64,000 nt of DNA. Source: Mesorhizobium japonicum MAFF 303099. GTDB taxonomy: Bacteria; Pseudomonadota; Alphaproteobacteria; Rhizobiales; Rhizobiaceae. The stretch covers positions 1,054,001 through 1,118,000 of the forward strand of contig NC_002678.2 in assembly GCF_000009625.1 (NCBI RefSeq), given 5' to 3'. Position numbers and translations under genes: made by a program. Below the pieces are notes generated by a model that saw only the letters and a list, made by a program, of their open reading frames with translations, was not told the DNA's origin and ran no database searches. Positions 51,960-61,590 of this stretch are shown in pieces. Position 1 is the stretch's first letter. Each line of letters begins with the position of its first letter.

Positions 51960-53372
51960 CTACCTCACCCCGAACCACCAGCTTGCAAGGCCGAGGAAAG
52001 CGAAAAAGCCGACGCAGTCGGTGACGGTGGTGACGAAAACCGCCGACGCCACGGCCGGATCGATCTTGAACCGGTCGAGCATGAGCGGGATCAGGATGCC
52101 GGCAAGAGCGGCCGCGAACATGTTGATGATCATCGCCGCGCCGATGATCCCGCCCAGATTCGGATCGCGAAACCAGGCGGCGGCAACGATGCCGATCAGA
52201 ACGGCAAAGACAATGCCGTTGATGAAGCCCACACCCATTTCGCGGCGGATGATGCGGGCGGCATTGTAGATGTCGATATCCTTCGTCGCCAGCGCCCGCA
52301 CGGTGACGGTCATGGTCTGCGAACCGGCATTGCCGCCCATGCCGGCCACGATCGGCATCAGCACGGCGAGTGCCACGATACGCTCGATCGTGTGGTCGAA
52401 CAGCCCGATCACCGAGGCCGCCAGGAATGCGGTGAAAAGGTTGACGAGCAGCCAGGGAACGCGCGAGCGCGAGGTTGCAAACACCGTGTCGGAGAGTTCC
52501 TCGTCGCCGACGCCGCCCATGCGCAGCAGATCTTCCTCGGCTTCCTGCTGGATGACGTCGACGACATCGTCGATCGTCAGCACGCCGACCAGCCGCTCAT
52601 TCTCGTCGACGACGGCGGCCGACAAAAGGTCGTACTGCTCGAATTCCCGCGCCGCCTCTTCCTGGTCCATGGTCGCCGGTATGGCATGGCGCGTCTCATG
52701 CATGACATCCTCGACCTTGACCGCGCGCTTGGTGCGCAGGATCTGGTCGAGATCGATGGCGCCGACGAGCTTGAAGGTCGGATCGATGACGAAGATCTGG
52801 CTGAAGCGATCGGGAAGGTTCTTGTCCTCACGCATGTAGTCGATGGTCTGGCCGATGGTCCAGAACGGCGGCACCGCGACGAACTCCGTCTGCATGCGCC
52901 GCCCGGCGGTCTCTTCCGGGTAATCGAGCGAGCGGCGCAGCCTGATCCGTTCGGTGAACGGCAGCTGCGACAGGATCTCGTCCTGGTCTTCCTTTTCGAG
53001 GTCTTCGAGAATGTAGACGGCGTCGTCGGAATCGAGTTCCTGCACCGCCTGCGCGATCTGCGCATTGGGCAGATGATCGACGATCTCCATGCGGATCGCC
53101 TCATCGACCTCGGTCAGCGCGGAGAAGTCGAAATCGGCGCCCAGCAGTTCGACCAGGGCTCGCCGCTGTTCGGGATGCAACGCCTCGATCAGGTCGCCCA
53201 GTTCCGACTGGTGCAGGTGGTCGACTTCATGCTTGAGGGTCAGAGTATCGCGGTCGGCGATCGCGGCGCCGATCTGGGCAAGGAAGGACGAAAGGACGGC
53301 ACCGTCCTCGCCATAGATGTCGGCATGGGCGTCGTCAGTCGCCTTGGCGGAGATCGTCTGCTTGTCCTCCAC
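51960..53372 (-). CDS. mgtE: Magnesium transporter MgtE
   Basis: The 470-residue protein has the full MgtE architecture: an N-terminal helical MgtE_N domain (residues 25-130), two CBS domains (about 140-265, with VGVLTIDDVVDVIQQEAEED), a plug helix, and a C-terminal five-helix channel domain. The channel includes VALAVLMPIVAGMGGNAGSQ and the conserved acidic FKIDPAVASAVFVTTVTDCV. It conducts magnesium into the cell and closes when cytoplasmic magnesium is high. It is a single gene. The 425-base gap upstream contains an intergenic palindrome. Confidence 0.92.
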   Translation of the reverse strand: MEDKQTISAKATDDAHADIYGEDGAVLSSFLAQIGAAIADRDTLTLKHEVDHLHQSELGDLIEALHPEQRRALVELLGADFDFSALTEVDEAIRMEIVDHLPNAQIAQAVQELDSDDAVYILEDLEKEDQDEILSQLPFTERIRLRRSLDYPEETAGRRMQTEFVAVPPFWTIGQTIDYMREDKNLPDRFSQIFVIDPTFKLVGAIDLDQILRTKRAVKVEDVMHETRHAIPATMDQEEAAREFEQYDLLSAAVVDENERLVGVLTIDDVVDVIQQEAEEDLLRMGGVGDEELSDTVFATSRSRVPWLLVNLFTAFLAASVIGLFDHTIERIVALAVLMPIVAGMGGNAGSQTMTVTVRALATKDIDIYNAARIIRREMGVGFINGIVFAVLIGIVAAAWFRDPNLGGIIGAAMIINMFAAALAGILIPLMLDRFKIDPAVASAVFVTTVTDCVGFFAFLGLASWWFGVR

Positions 53373-53417
53373 CAGCGCCTCCCGCCATCCCGGAAAAAAT
53401 TGTGTCTCAGGTCTAGA

Positions 53418-53462
53418 GCATCGGAGCTTAAAGCGGAAACCGGTTTCGCGGAAATCCGATGC
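53418..53462. repeat. Rhizobial intergenic palindrome
   Basis: GCATCGGA (53418-53425) and TCCGATGC (53455-53462) enclose an inner pair GCGGAAACC and GGTTTCGC (53433-53449, one bulge). Palindromes of this kind recur between rhizobial genes. The rest of the 425-base gap (53373-53797) holds a small CCAGGC/GCCTGG hairpin at 53691-53707 and no gene that I can support. Confidence 0.6.
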
Positions 53463-53797
53463 ATCTCGCCTGCGGACGCGATTCGATTTGAGAACTTATC
53501 GCTCTAAGGCACGGAATATCAAACGAAACGCGCGCTCCACGCCACCCGGCGAGCGTATCGCGGATGCTTCACCTGACAATGCCTTTCCCGTCAGGAACCA
53601 GCCAATCCCGGCTTCAGACGGCGCGACAGCCGATGTCGCTGGGGAAAGAGCACCCCGGCGCGATTGGGGCAGAATTGTCATGATACGGGTCCAGGCCTGA
53701 AGCCTGGCCTTTGAGTTGCCGCACAATCAGCCCAGGACAAAAACGGCCCTTGAACAGCAAGCCCGGGAAAACGAGCAAGGCAATTGGCGACCGGCGC

Positions 53798-54418
53798 ATG
53801 CGCATTGTCGTCGCCGAGCGCAATCCATTCGTCATATCGGCGCTGCGTGAAATGCTCGAATGCGACGGCCGTTTCGACTTGTTGGGCAGCGTGCAGAGCG
53901 GCAAGCAGTTCCTGGATCTCGCTGTCAAGGGCGGCTTCGACGTCGCAATCATCGGCTGGAAGCTCGCCGACATGGACGGCGCGGATGTGCTGGCCGAGGT
54001 CCAGAGCCGCAAGCTCGACGTGCGCATCACCGTCTTTTCCAACGACCATGACATCGGCATCCTGAAGCAATGCGTGCGGCTGGGAGCGCAGGGCTACTGT
54101 TTCCAGTTCGACGATCCGGCCATCATCTTCGACACGATTCTGGCGGTCGCGCATGGCCGCATCTGCATCCCCTATATCGACATCAACAAGGTCAACGACA
54201 CGCCGCTGGCGCAGCTCACGGTGCGTGAGCGCGAGTTGCTGGCGGTGCTTTCCGACGGCTGGACCAATCTGCAAATCGCCACGCGCACCGGCATTTCCGA
54301 GAACACGGTGAAGTATCACCTCAAGAATCTCTACGACAAGCTCGACGTCCGCAACCGGGCGATGGCCGTCGCGCTCTATGCGCGCGAGAGGCGTACCCAG
54401 AAGCAGCCTTTCGGGTAG
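53798..54418 (+). CDS. LuxR/NarL-type regulator with degenerate receiver
   Basis: The 206-residue protein has an N-terminal receiver-like domain and a C-terminal LuxR-type DNA-binding domain (about residues 140-200: LTVRERELLAVLSDGWTNLQ and SENTVKYHLKNLYDKLDV). The usual phospho-acceptor Asp is a Gly here (VAIIGWKLADMDG), the N-terminal acidic pair reads AERN, and the conserved Lys is Gln (GYCFQF). It therefore probably does not respond to phosphorylation. The ATG at 53798 gives a normal receiver start; a TTG at 53750 is possible. It stands 123 bases before sgaA on the same strand and may regulate the serine-cycle operon. Confidence 0.8.
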   Translation: MRIVVAERNPFVISALREMLECDGRFDLLGSVQSGKQFLDLAVKGGFDVAIIGWKLADMDGADVLAEVQSRKLDVRITVFSNDHDIGILKQCVRLGAQGYCFQFDDPAIIFDTILAVAHGRICIPYIDINKVNDTPLAQLTVRERELLAVLSDGWTNLQIATRTGISENTVKYHLKNLYDKLDVRNRAMAVALYARERRTQKQPFG

Positions 54419-54541
54419 GCCAACCGGGTAGGCCGTCCCCACCCGCGCGCGGCGAGATCTTACCCGCCAAGGTGTTGTTGGCTTTAGCCGTCGAAACGAA
54501 ACTCCCCCCACCGCTTTGCTGGATCAGGAGGAGTTCGCATC

Positions 54542-55732
54542 ATGGCCGGTTTCACCCATCTTTTCATTCCCGGGCCGACCAACATCCCCGAACAGGTCCG
54601 GCAGGCGATGAACCTGCCGATGGAGGACATGCGCGCCGCGTCCTTCCCCGATCTCACTTTGCCGCTGTTCGAGGACATCAAACGCGTCTTCAAGAACGAG
54701 ACCGGCCGCGTCTTCATCTACCCCTCCTCCGGCACCGGCGCCTGGGAAGCGGCGATGACCAATGTGCTTAGCCCCGGCGACCGCGTGCTGATGTCGCGCT
54801 TCGGCCAGTTCTCGCATCTGTGGGTCGACATGGCCGAGCGCCTCGGCCTCGAGGTCGATGTCATCGACTGCGAATGGGGCACCGGCGTGCCGCTCGAGCT
54901 CTATGCCGAGCGGCTGAAGGCGGACAAGGAGCATCGCATCAAGGCCGTCTTCTGCACGCAGAACGAGACGGCGACCGGCGTGACCAGCGATGTCGCCGGC
55001 TGCCGCGCCGCGCTCGACGATGCCAACCACCCTGCCCTGCTCTTCGTCGACGGCGTGTCGTCGATCGGCTCGATCGACTTCCGCCAGGAGGAATGGGGCG
55101 TGGACTGCGCCGTCAGCGGCTCGCAGAAAGGTTTCATGCTGCCCGCCGGCCTCGGTTTCCTCTCCGTGAGCAAGAAGGCGCTCGTCGCTTCGCGGACCGC
55201 CACCCACCGGCGCTGCTTCTTCTCCTTCGAGGACATGATCCGCGCCAACGATGCCGGCTATTTCCCCTACACGCCGGCGACGCAGCTGCTGCGCGGCCTG
55301 CGCGCCTCGCTCGACCTGATCGCCGAGGAAGGGCTGGACAACATCTTCGCCCGCCATCATCGCCTCGCCGAAGGCGTGCGCAAGGCGGTCGACGCCTGGG
55401 GCCTGAAACTCTGCGCCAAGGCGCCGAAATGGCACTCCGATACGGTCAGCGCCATTCAGGTGCCGGAAGGCATCGACAGCGGCGACATCGTCAAGCGCGC
55501 CTACCGCACCTACCAGACGTCGCTCGGCGGCGGCCTCAACAAGGTGATGGGCAAGGTCTTCCGCATCGGCCATCTCGGCTGGCTGAACGAGGTGATGGTG
55601 CTCGCCTCGCTGTCGGCGGCCGAAATGGCGTTGCTCGACTGCGGCGTGCGGCTGGCGCCGGGCTCCGGCGTCGGCGCCGCCATCCAGCATTTCCGCGCCT
55701 CGGCCGCCGTGCCGGTCGCCGAAGCCGCCTGA
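54542..55732 (+). CDS. sgaA: Serine-glyoxylate aminotransferase
   Basis: The 396-residue class V aminotransferase starts HLFIPGPTNIPEQVRQAM, has YPSSGTGAWEAAMTNVLS for cofactor phosphate binding, then LLFVDGVSSIGSIDFR with the conserved Asp and VSGSQKGFMLPAGLGFLS with the Schiff-base lysine. It converts serine and glyoxylate to hydroxypyruvate and glycine, the entry step of the serine cycle. A perfect AGGAGGAG ribosome site lies seven bases before the start. It is the first of four tightly spaced genes. An alanine-glyoxylate activity is possible, but the neighbours favour the serine cycle. Confidence 0.9.
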   Translation: MAGFTHLFIPGPTNIPEQVRQAMNLPMEDMRAASFPDLTLPLFEDIKRVFKNETGRVFIYPSSGTGAWEAAMTNVLSPGDRVLMSRFGQFSHLWVDMAERLGLEVDVIDCEWGTGVPLELYAERLKADKEHRIKAVFCTQNETATGVTSDVAGCRAALDDANHPALLFVDGVSSIGSIDFRQEEWGVDCAVSGSQKGFMLPAGLGFLSVSKKALVASRTATHRRCFFSFEDMIRANDAGYFPYTPATQLLRGLRASLDLIAEEGLDNIFARHHRLAEGVRKAVDAWGLKLCAKAPKWHSDTVSAIQVPEGIDSGDIVKRAYRTYQTSLGGGLNKVMGKVFRIGHLGWLNEVMVLASLSAAEMALLDCGVRLAPGSGVGAAIQHFRASAAVPVAEAA

Positions 55733-55743
55733 GGGAGCCGACG

Positions 55744-56700
55744 ATGAGCCACACCATCAACCATTTGAAAAAATTGCGGCTGCAGCGCAGCGAGCTGGCG
55801 GTTCCCGGTTCCAGCCCGGAGATGATCGACAAGGCGGCCAACAGCGCCGCCGACTTCGTCTTCCTCGACATCGAGGACGCGGTCGCCCCGCCCGACAAGG
55901 AACGCGCCCGCAAGAACATCATCCAGGCGCTGAACGACATCGACTGGCGTGCCATGGGCAAGACCGTCTCGGTGCGCATCAATGGGCTCGACACCCATTA
56001 CATGTACCGCGACGTGGTCGACGTCATGGAACAGGCCGGCGACCGGCTGGACACGATCCTCGTGCCAAAGGTCGGCGTGCCGGCCGACCTCTACATGGTC
56101 GAGGCCATGGTCAACCAGATCGAGATGGCCAAGGGTTTCAAGACCCGTGTCGGCTTGGAAGCGCTGATCGAAACAGCGCTCGGCATGGCCAATGTCGAAG
56201 CGATTGCCGCCACTCCCGGCCGGCTGGAAGCCATGCATTTCGGCGTCGCCGACTATGCGGCGAGTTGCAAGGCGCGCACCGTCAACATTGGCGGCCTCAA
56301 CCCGGACTATCCCGGCGACCAGTGGCATTTCGCGCTATCGCGCATGACGGTCGCCTGCCGCGCCTATGGCCTGCGCGCCATTGACGGGCCATTCGGCGAT
56401 TTCTCCGATCCGGAGGGCTACATCGCCGGCGCCAGGCGCGCCGCGGCCCTCGGCATCGAAGGCAAATGGGCGATCCACCCGTCGCAGATCGCGCTCGCCA
56501 ACGACGTCTTCTCGCCGCCGGAAAAGGAGGTCGCGCGGGCCAGGCGCATCCTTGAGGTGCTCAAGGAAGCCGAGGCCCTGGGCAAAGGCGCCGCCGCACT
56601 CGACGGCAAGATGATCGACGCCGCGTCGGAACGCATGGCGAGGAACGTCCTGGTGGTCAACGAGGCCATCGAACGCGCCGGCCAAACCGCCACGCATTGA
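55744..56700 (+). CDS. mcl: Malyl-CoA lyase-type HpcH/HpaI enzyme
   Basis: The 318-residue protein has the CitE/HpcH fold: [32 protein letters not shown] with the metal-binding Glu-Asp, [29 protein letters not shown], and [13 protein letters not shown]. The CoA-lyase subgroup that cleaves malyl-CoA to glyoxylate and acetyl-CoA shares these. In the serine cycle this step regenerates glyoxylate for SgaA. Its position between sgaA and the malate-CoA ligase genes supports this call over citrate lyase or beta-methylmalyl-CoA lyase. GGGAG precedes the start. Confidence 0.88.
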   Translation: MSHTINHLKKLRLQRSELAVPGSSPEMIDKAANSAADFVFLDIEDAVAPPDKERARKNIIQALNDIDWRAMGKTVSVRINGLDTHYMYRDVVDVMEQAGDRLDTILVPKVGVPADLYMVEAMVNQIEMAKGFKTRVGLEALIETALGMANVEAIAATPGRLEAMHFGVADYAASCKARTVNIGGLNPDYPGDQWHFALSRMTVACRAYGLRAIDGPFGDFSDPEGYIAGARRAAALGIEGKWAIHPSQIALANDVFSPPEKEVARARRILEVLKEAEALGKGAAALDGKMIDAASERMARNVLVVNEAIERAGQTATH

Positions 56701-56719
56701 CTGTTCAGGGAGGACGACA

Positions 56720-57904
56720 ATGGACATTCACGAATATCAGGCCAAGGAACTGCTCGCCCGGCACGGCGTGCATGTGCCGCGCGGCGGGCTGGCCTACAGC
56801 CCCGAACAGGCGACCTACAGGGCGCGCGAGATCGGCGGCGGCAAATGGGTCTTGAAGGCGCAGGTTCATTCCGGCGCGCGCGGCAAGGCCGGCGGCATAA
56901 AACTGTGCGCCAATGACGAGGAGATCTCGAGCGCCGCCGAAGCCATGCTCGGGCGCAAGCTGGTGACGCAGCAGACCGGACCGCGCGGCAAGCTGATCTC
57001 CCGGCTCTATCTCGAGGAAGCCGTCGATATCGCCCAGGAGCTCTATGTCGGCTTCGTGCTCGACCGCAAGGAAGAGCGCGTCATGATCGTGGCCTCGGCC
57101 GCCGGCGGCATGGAGATCGAGGATATTGTCGAGAAAGAACCCAATTCCATCCTGCGCACATCGGTCGATCCCGGCGTCGGCATGCAGCGCTTCCAGGCGC
57201 GCGAGATCGCCTTCGGGCTCGGCCTCGACCACAACCTGATCGGCAAGGCGACCGAAACCATCTTCAGCTGCTACCAGGTGTTCCGCGACTACGACGCCTC
57301 GATGCTGGAGATCAATCCGCTGGTGGTGACGCGCGACGGCAATCTGATCGCGCTCGACGCCAAGATGTCTTTCGACGAGAACGCCCTGTTCCGCCGGCCT
57401 GAAATCTCCGAGCTGCGCGACAAGAGCCAGGAAGACCCGCGCGAGACTTTCGCCAGCGACCGCGGCCTCTCCTATGTCGGCCTCGACGGCAATATAGGCT
57501 GCATCATCAATGGAGCGGGGCTCGCCATGGCGACAATGGACATGATCAAGATCGCCGGCGGCGAACCGGCCAACTTCCTCGACATTGGCGGCGGCGCCTC
57601 GCCCGAGCGGGTGGCGAAATCCTTCCGTGCCGTGCTCGGCGACAAGAATGTCGAGACCATCCTGGTCAACATCTTCGCCGGCATCAACCGCTGCGACTGG
57701 GTCGCCGAAGGCGTGATCAAGGCGATACGCGAAGTCGGCGTCAACGTGCCGCTGGTGGTGCGTCTCTCCGGCACCAAGGCCGAGGAAGGCCGCCGCATAC
57801 TGGCCGATTCCGGCGAGGCGGTGATCGTCGCCGACACGCTGGCCGAAGCCGCCGAAAAAGCCGTCGCCGCCTGGCGCGCGGCCGCCAAGAAAAAAGCAGC
57901 CTGA
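56720..57904 (+). CDS. mtkA: Malate-CoA ligase beta subunit
   Basis: The 394-residue protein is an ATP-grasp ligase subunit like Suc[21 protein letters not shown] at the N-terminus, [17 protein letters not shown] for ATP binding, [12 protein letters not shown], then [13 protein letters not shown] and [13 protein letters not shown] of the CoA-ligase domain. Its pairing with malyl-CoA lyase and SgaA marks it as malate thiokinase, not succinyl-CoA synthetase, whose genes would normally sit beside TCA-cycle genes. AGGGAGG precedes the ATG. Confidence 0.88.
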   Translation: MDIHEYQAKELLARHGVHVPRGGLAYSPEQATYRAREIGGGKWVLKAQVHSGARGKAGGIKLCANDEEISSAAEAMLGRKLVTQQTGPRGKLISRLYLEEAVDIAQELYVGFVLDRKEERVMIVASAAGGMEIEDIVEKEPNSILRTSVDPGVGMQRFQAREIAFGLGLDHNLIGKATETIFSCYQVFRDYDASMLEINPLVVTRDGNLIALDAKMSFDENALFRRPEISELRDKSQEDPRETFASDRGLSYVGLDGNIGCIINGAGLAMATMDMIKIAGGEPANFLDIGGGASPERVAKSFRAVLGDKNVETILVNIFAGINRCDWVAEGVIKAIREVGVNVPLVVRLSGTKAEEGRRILADSGEAVIVADTLAEAAEKAVAAWRAAAKKKAA

Positions 57905-57918
57905 GGGAGGTCGAGAAA

Positions 57919-58818
<900 letters not shown>

Positions 58819-58846
58819 TTTCCGCGCCTCTGCACGCTGGGGGTCC

Positions 58847-59035
58847 CTAACATACGCCCGCGCGAGCCTCCCCGGTCATAGGAGAGTCGGCGATCACCCT
58901 TGCCGGGCGCCGCTCGCCGAGAATCGAAACCTCTGGCGCCGTGCCGGGCGTGCCAAGCCCCAGCGGCAGCAGCGCCAATGCTATGTCATGGCCAAACGCG
59001 TGGGAGCAATCTGCCGCCTGAGCGTCACCATGAGT
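58847..59035 (-). pseudogene. Remnant of a DMGDH/GcvT-family C-terminus
   Basis: The minus strand between mtkB and the DUF302 gene reads as an open 62-codon stretch without a start. It contains SHAFGHDIALALLPLGLG, then APEVSILGERRPARVIADSP and a stop at 58847. This is the C-terminal GcvT segment pattern of the DMGDH-like proteins in this window (compare GKNIALAYLP and KSIALGML). The N-terminal 750 or so residues are missing. It looks like the end of a lost demethylase gene beside the serine-cycle genes. Confidence 0.6.
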
Positions 59036-59530
59036 TTAGTGCGTGCATTCGCTTAGCAAGGTTGTGATTTTCGCATCAAGATCGCGAGCGACGGCAAGAG
59101 CCTCCAAACTGCCATAAGGGAGCAGACAACTCTCCATTTTGTCGTAGGAGACATGCACGCCATCGGGACGTTCATCAACAAGGACTGTGACTGGAGCGTA
59201 AGATCCAGCATCGGGAACGTGCTTGACCATTTCTTTCATGATGAATGGATTGCCCACCAGGAACCGCATGCTCTTGGGAGTCTCGGTTCCAGTTTCGCGG
59301 CGCAGAATGGCGCCCAAGTCGAATTCCGCGAAAAGCATGGGACCTGTGCGGCCCAGGCCGCTTTGCACAACGCGCTCCAAATCCGAGAAGGAATTTACAG
59401 CCCTCGTCGCCTTGAAAAATTCGACAATGTCAGGTTGCCCGACCGCTGACTTGAGCGCGGTCACAACGGCGTCGAATGGTTTGGAACACGTCAGGCTGAA
59501 ACGCTCAACCTCGACCTTTGCGATTGTCAT
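59036..59530 (-). CDS. DUF302 domain protein
   Basis: The 164-residue protein matches DUF302: AEFDLGAILRRETG, RFLVGNPFIMKEMVKHVPDA and PVTVLVDERPDGVHVSYDKM, in the family's order. The fold is known from small uncharacterised bacterial proteins. There is no signal peptide or membrane segment, so it is probably cytoplasmic. The ATG at 59530 follows GGAGAGA; earlier in-frame codons lack a ribosome site. It may be co-transcribed with the alpha/beta hydrolase gene 67 bases upstream. Confidence 0.75.
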   Translation of the reverse strand: MTIAKVEVERFSLTCSKPFDAVVTALKSAVGQPDIVEFFKATRAVNSFSDLERVVQSGLGRTGPMLFAEFDLGAILRRETGTETPKSMRFLVGNPFIMKEMVKHVPDAGSYAPVTVLVDERPDGVHVSYDKMESCLLPYGSLEALAVARDLDAKITTLLSECTH

Positions 59531-59597
59531 TTCTCTCTCCGCAACAGTTCTCAAGAATAAAGGCGCGCCCGATCGCGCCGGATTATGCCACCGCCGA

Positions 59598-60458
59598 TTA
59601 CGCTTCCAGGAAGGTCCGGACGTGGCTGACGAACAACTCGTGGTACTGAAACAGGGCGCCGTGGCCGGAATCGGGATAAAGGACCAGCTGGGCGTTGCTC
59701 AGAGCCTTGAACATTGCGTAGGCGTTGTCCGCCGGCAGCATGGTGTCGTGGCTGCCGCTGACCACAAGGGCGGGCTGGCGGATGGCGCGCAGAATGGCGT
59801 GCTCGGGATCAGGTGTGGCGCACCAGGTAATAAGCGCCTTGGCCTGCGGATCCGTCACCGCGCTGCCGTTATCGGTGTCCCGATCTTCCTTACGCACCTT
59901 CGCCCGTTTCAGGAAAGCCAGACCGGCCGACTGGCTGGCGGACGACTTCGTGAAGAATAGTGGCAGGCGGACGTCCGGCGCGTCGGTTTGGGAAAACGCG
60001 TCCTGGAGAACCGTCAACAGATGCTCTTCTCCGCCTCTCGGAGCCGTGCCGACGAGGATGAGCTTGCGCACCAGCCGTCCGTGCTCGGCAGCGATCTGCT
60101 GGGCGACGCAGCCGCCGAGGGAAAAGCCAAGAAGGTCGACTTCGGAGAGGCCGAGCAGTTTGATAAAAGCGACCGCGTCTCGGGCCATCGCCGCGATATT
60201 GTCGGGCGTTTGGCCTGTCGAGCGGCCGACCCCGGCGTTATCGAAAGCGATCACCGGTCGATCGGTGGCCAGGACATTCACGACGGCGGGGTCCCACGCG
60301 TCGATGTTGCCCGAGAAATGCTGCAGGAGAACAAGCACCGTTCCGGTCGATGGGCCGAGGCGGCGATAGGCGAAACGGATTCCGCCCCCTTCGATGTAAC
60401 GGGTGGGCGCTGTTTCTAGCGTTGCGGCGTCCTGGCTCGAGGTGTCGAACTCAGTCAT
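59598..60458 (-). CDS. Alpha/beta hydrolase
   Basis: The 286-residue enzyme has the alpha/beta-hydrolase nucleophile elbow GFSLGGC (GxSxGG), an HFSGNIDAWD oxyanion region near residue 50, SGSHDTMLP with the acid, and DSGHGALFQ with the catalytic histidine. This completes the Ser-Asp-His triad. It resembles proteins annotated as haloperoxidase- or lactonase-like hydrolases; the substrate is unknown. The ATG at 60458 is preceded by GGAGGATG. It has no signal peptide, so it should be cytoplasmic, unlike the hydrolase upstream. Confidence 0.83.
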   Translation of the reverse strand: MTEFDTSSQDAATLETAPTRYIEGGGIRFAYRRLGPSTGTVLVLLQHFSGNIDAWDPAVVNVLATDRPVIAFDNAGVGRSTGQTPDNIAAMARDAVAFIKLLGLSEVDLLGFSLGGCVAQQIAAEHGRLVRKLILVGTAPRGGEEHLLTVLQDAFSQTDAPDVRLPLFFTKSSASQSAGLAFLKRAKVRKEDRDTDNGSAVTDPQAKALITWCATPDPEHAILRAIRQPALVVSGSHDTMLPADNAYAMFKALSNAQLVLYPDSGHGALFQYHELFVSHVRTFLEA

Positions 60459-60569
60459 GTCATCCTCCGGATGCTTGGCACAGATAATCGAGTGGGCGTA
60501 GCTGGTGCGGTTTTGGCTAGGTTTGAGCCGCTCGCGGACCAAGGCATTCCGTAGTCCGCCGAGCACGCA

Positions 60570-60603
60570 TTGTGCTCCCGGCACGAAGGCGCCGGGAGCA
60601 CAA
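60570..60603 (-). terminator. 13 bp perfect hairpin after the secreted hydrolase gene
   Basis: TTGTGCTCCCGGC (60570-60582) and GCCGGGAGCACAA (60591-60603) pair over 13 bases with an 8-base loop. It starts 3 bases after the stop of the minus-strand hydrolase gene (stop at 60607). No T run follows, but the stem is very strong, so it is likely a terminator or mRNA 3' end. Confidence 0.6.
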
Positions 60604-60606
60604 ACG

Positions 60607-61377
60607 TCACTTCACCAGCGCGGCCTCTTCAATCACCGCGGCGACTTCCTTCGCGTGGACGACCAGGGAGGCATGGCTGCCGGCGACATCCGTCGTCTGG
60701 GCCTTCATCCTTTCGGCGAACAGCTTCTGGACCTCGGGTGCGATGACCTTGTCTTTCGTGCTGATCACATAGAACGTCGGCTTGTCGTGCCAGGCCGCCT
60801 TATCGACGGGAGCCTCGAACGCCGTGTGGTTCAACGGGAGCTGATGGTTTGCCAAGGATTCGGCGATCTCCGCGGGAAGGTCAGCCGCGACTGCAGAGGG
60901 AAACACTTTGGGATCGATGTAGAGGTTGCCCTTTTCGTCTGGATGAATCGCCGCGGCGCCTTCGGTTGCCGGACCGCTCTTGGCTAAGCTCGCCAGAGAT
61001 TCTCCCACGTCGGGCGCGAATGCGGAGACGTAGACGAGCGCCGAGACGTTGGGATCGTCACCTGCCTGCGTGATGACCACACCGCCCCAGGAGTGGCCAA
61101 CGAGGACGGTCTTGCCGTTCTGTTTGGCGAGCGCCTGTTTGGTGGCGTCGACGTCCGCTGCGAGCGAGGTCAGCGGGTTTTCGACGAGCGTTACGTTGTA
61201 GCCCTTCTTCGTAAGGATATCGGCAACCGGCTTCCAGCTCGTCTGGTCGACGAAAGCGCCATGGACGAGCACGATATTGTGGGCCGCCCCCTTGGGCAGT
61301 TGAGCTGATTGGGCGGGGGCGGCGACTGTTGCTCCGGCCATGAGGACGGTGGCGACTGAGAGTAGAAGATTTCGCAT
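60607..61377 (-). CDS. Secreted alpha/beta hydrolase
   Basis: The 256-residue protein has a Sec signal (MRNLLLSVATVLMAGATVAA, cut near AQSA). The hydrolase fold follows: NIVLVHGAFVDQTSWKPVA, the nucleophile elbow VLVGHSWGGVVI (GxSxGG), and a late AGSHASLVVHAKE carrying the catalytic histidine. It resembles periplasmic EstA/salicylate-esterase-like proteins found in many rhizobia. AGGAG precedes the ATG at 61377. It is divergent from the AraC gene, which is probably its regulator. Confidence 0.82.
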   Translation of the reverse strand: MRNLLLSVATVLMAGATVAAPAQSAQLPKGAAHNIVLVHGAFVDQTSWKPVADILTKKGYNVTLVENPLTSLAADVDATKQALAKQNGKTVLVGHSWGGVVITQAGDDPNVSALVYVSAFAPDVGESLASLAKSGPATEGAAAIHPDEKGNLYIDPKVFPSAVAADLPAEIAESLANHQLPLNHTAFEAPVDKAAWHDKPTFYVISTKDKVIAPEVQKLFAERMKAQTTDVAGSHASLVVHAKEVAAVIEEAALVK

Positions 61378-61590
61378 TGGTTGCTCCTGTTGAGATGACG
61401 GACGACGCGGGTCCGAGGAAAGGCAGGCGTGTCGGCAACACTCGCGGTTCTCCCATCTGCCGTTCGGGTGATGGTTGCCGCGCGACCTGTTGGCTCGACT
61501 TGCGATCAACTAATACGTGGCGCATTTGGACGTTAGGCCTCAATCGTCCGAATATTGTGTCTGACCGTCCGTCGTACTAACATCGGAAGG

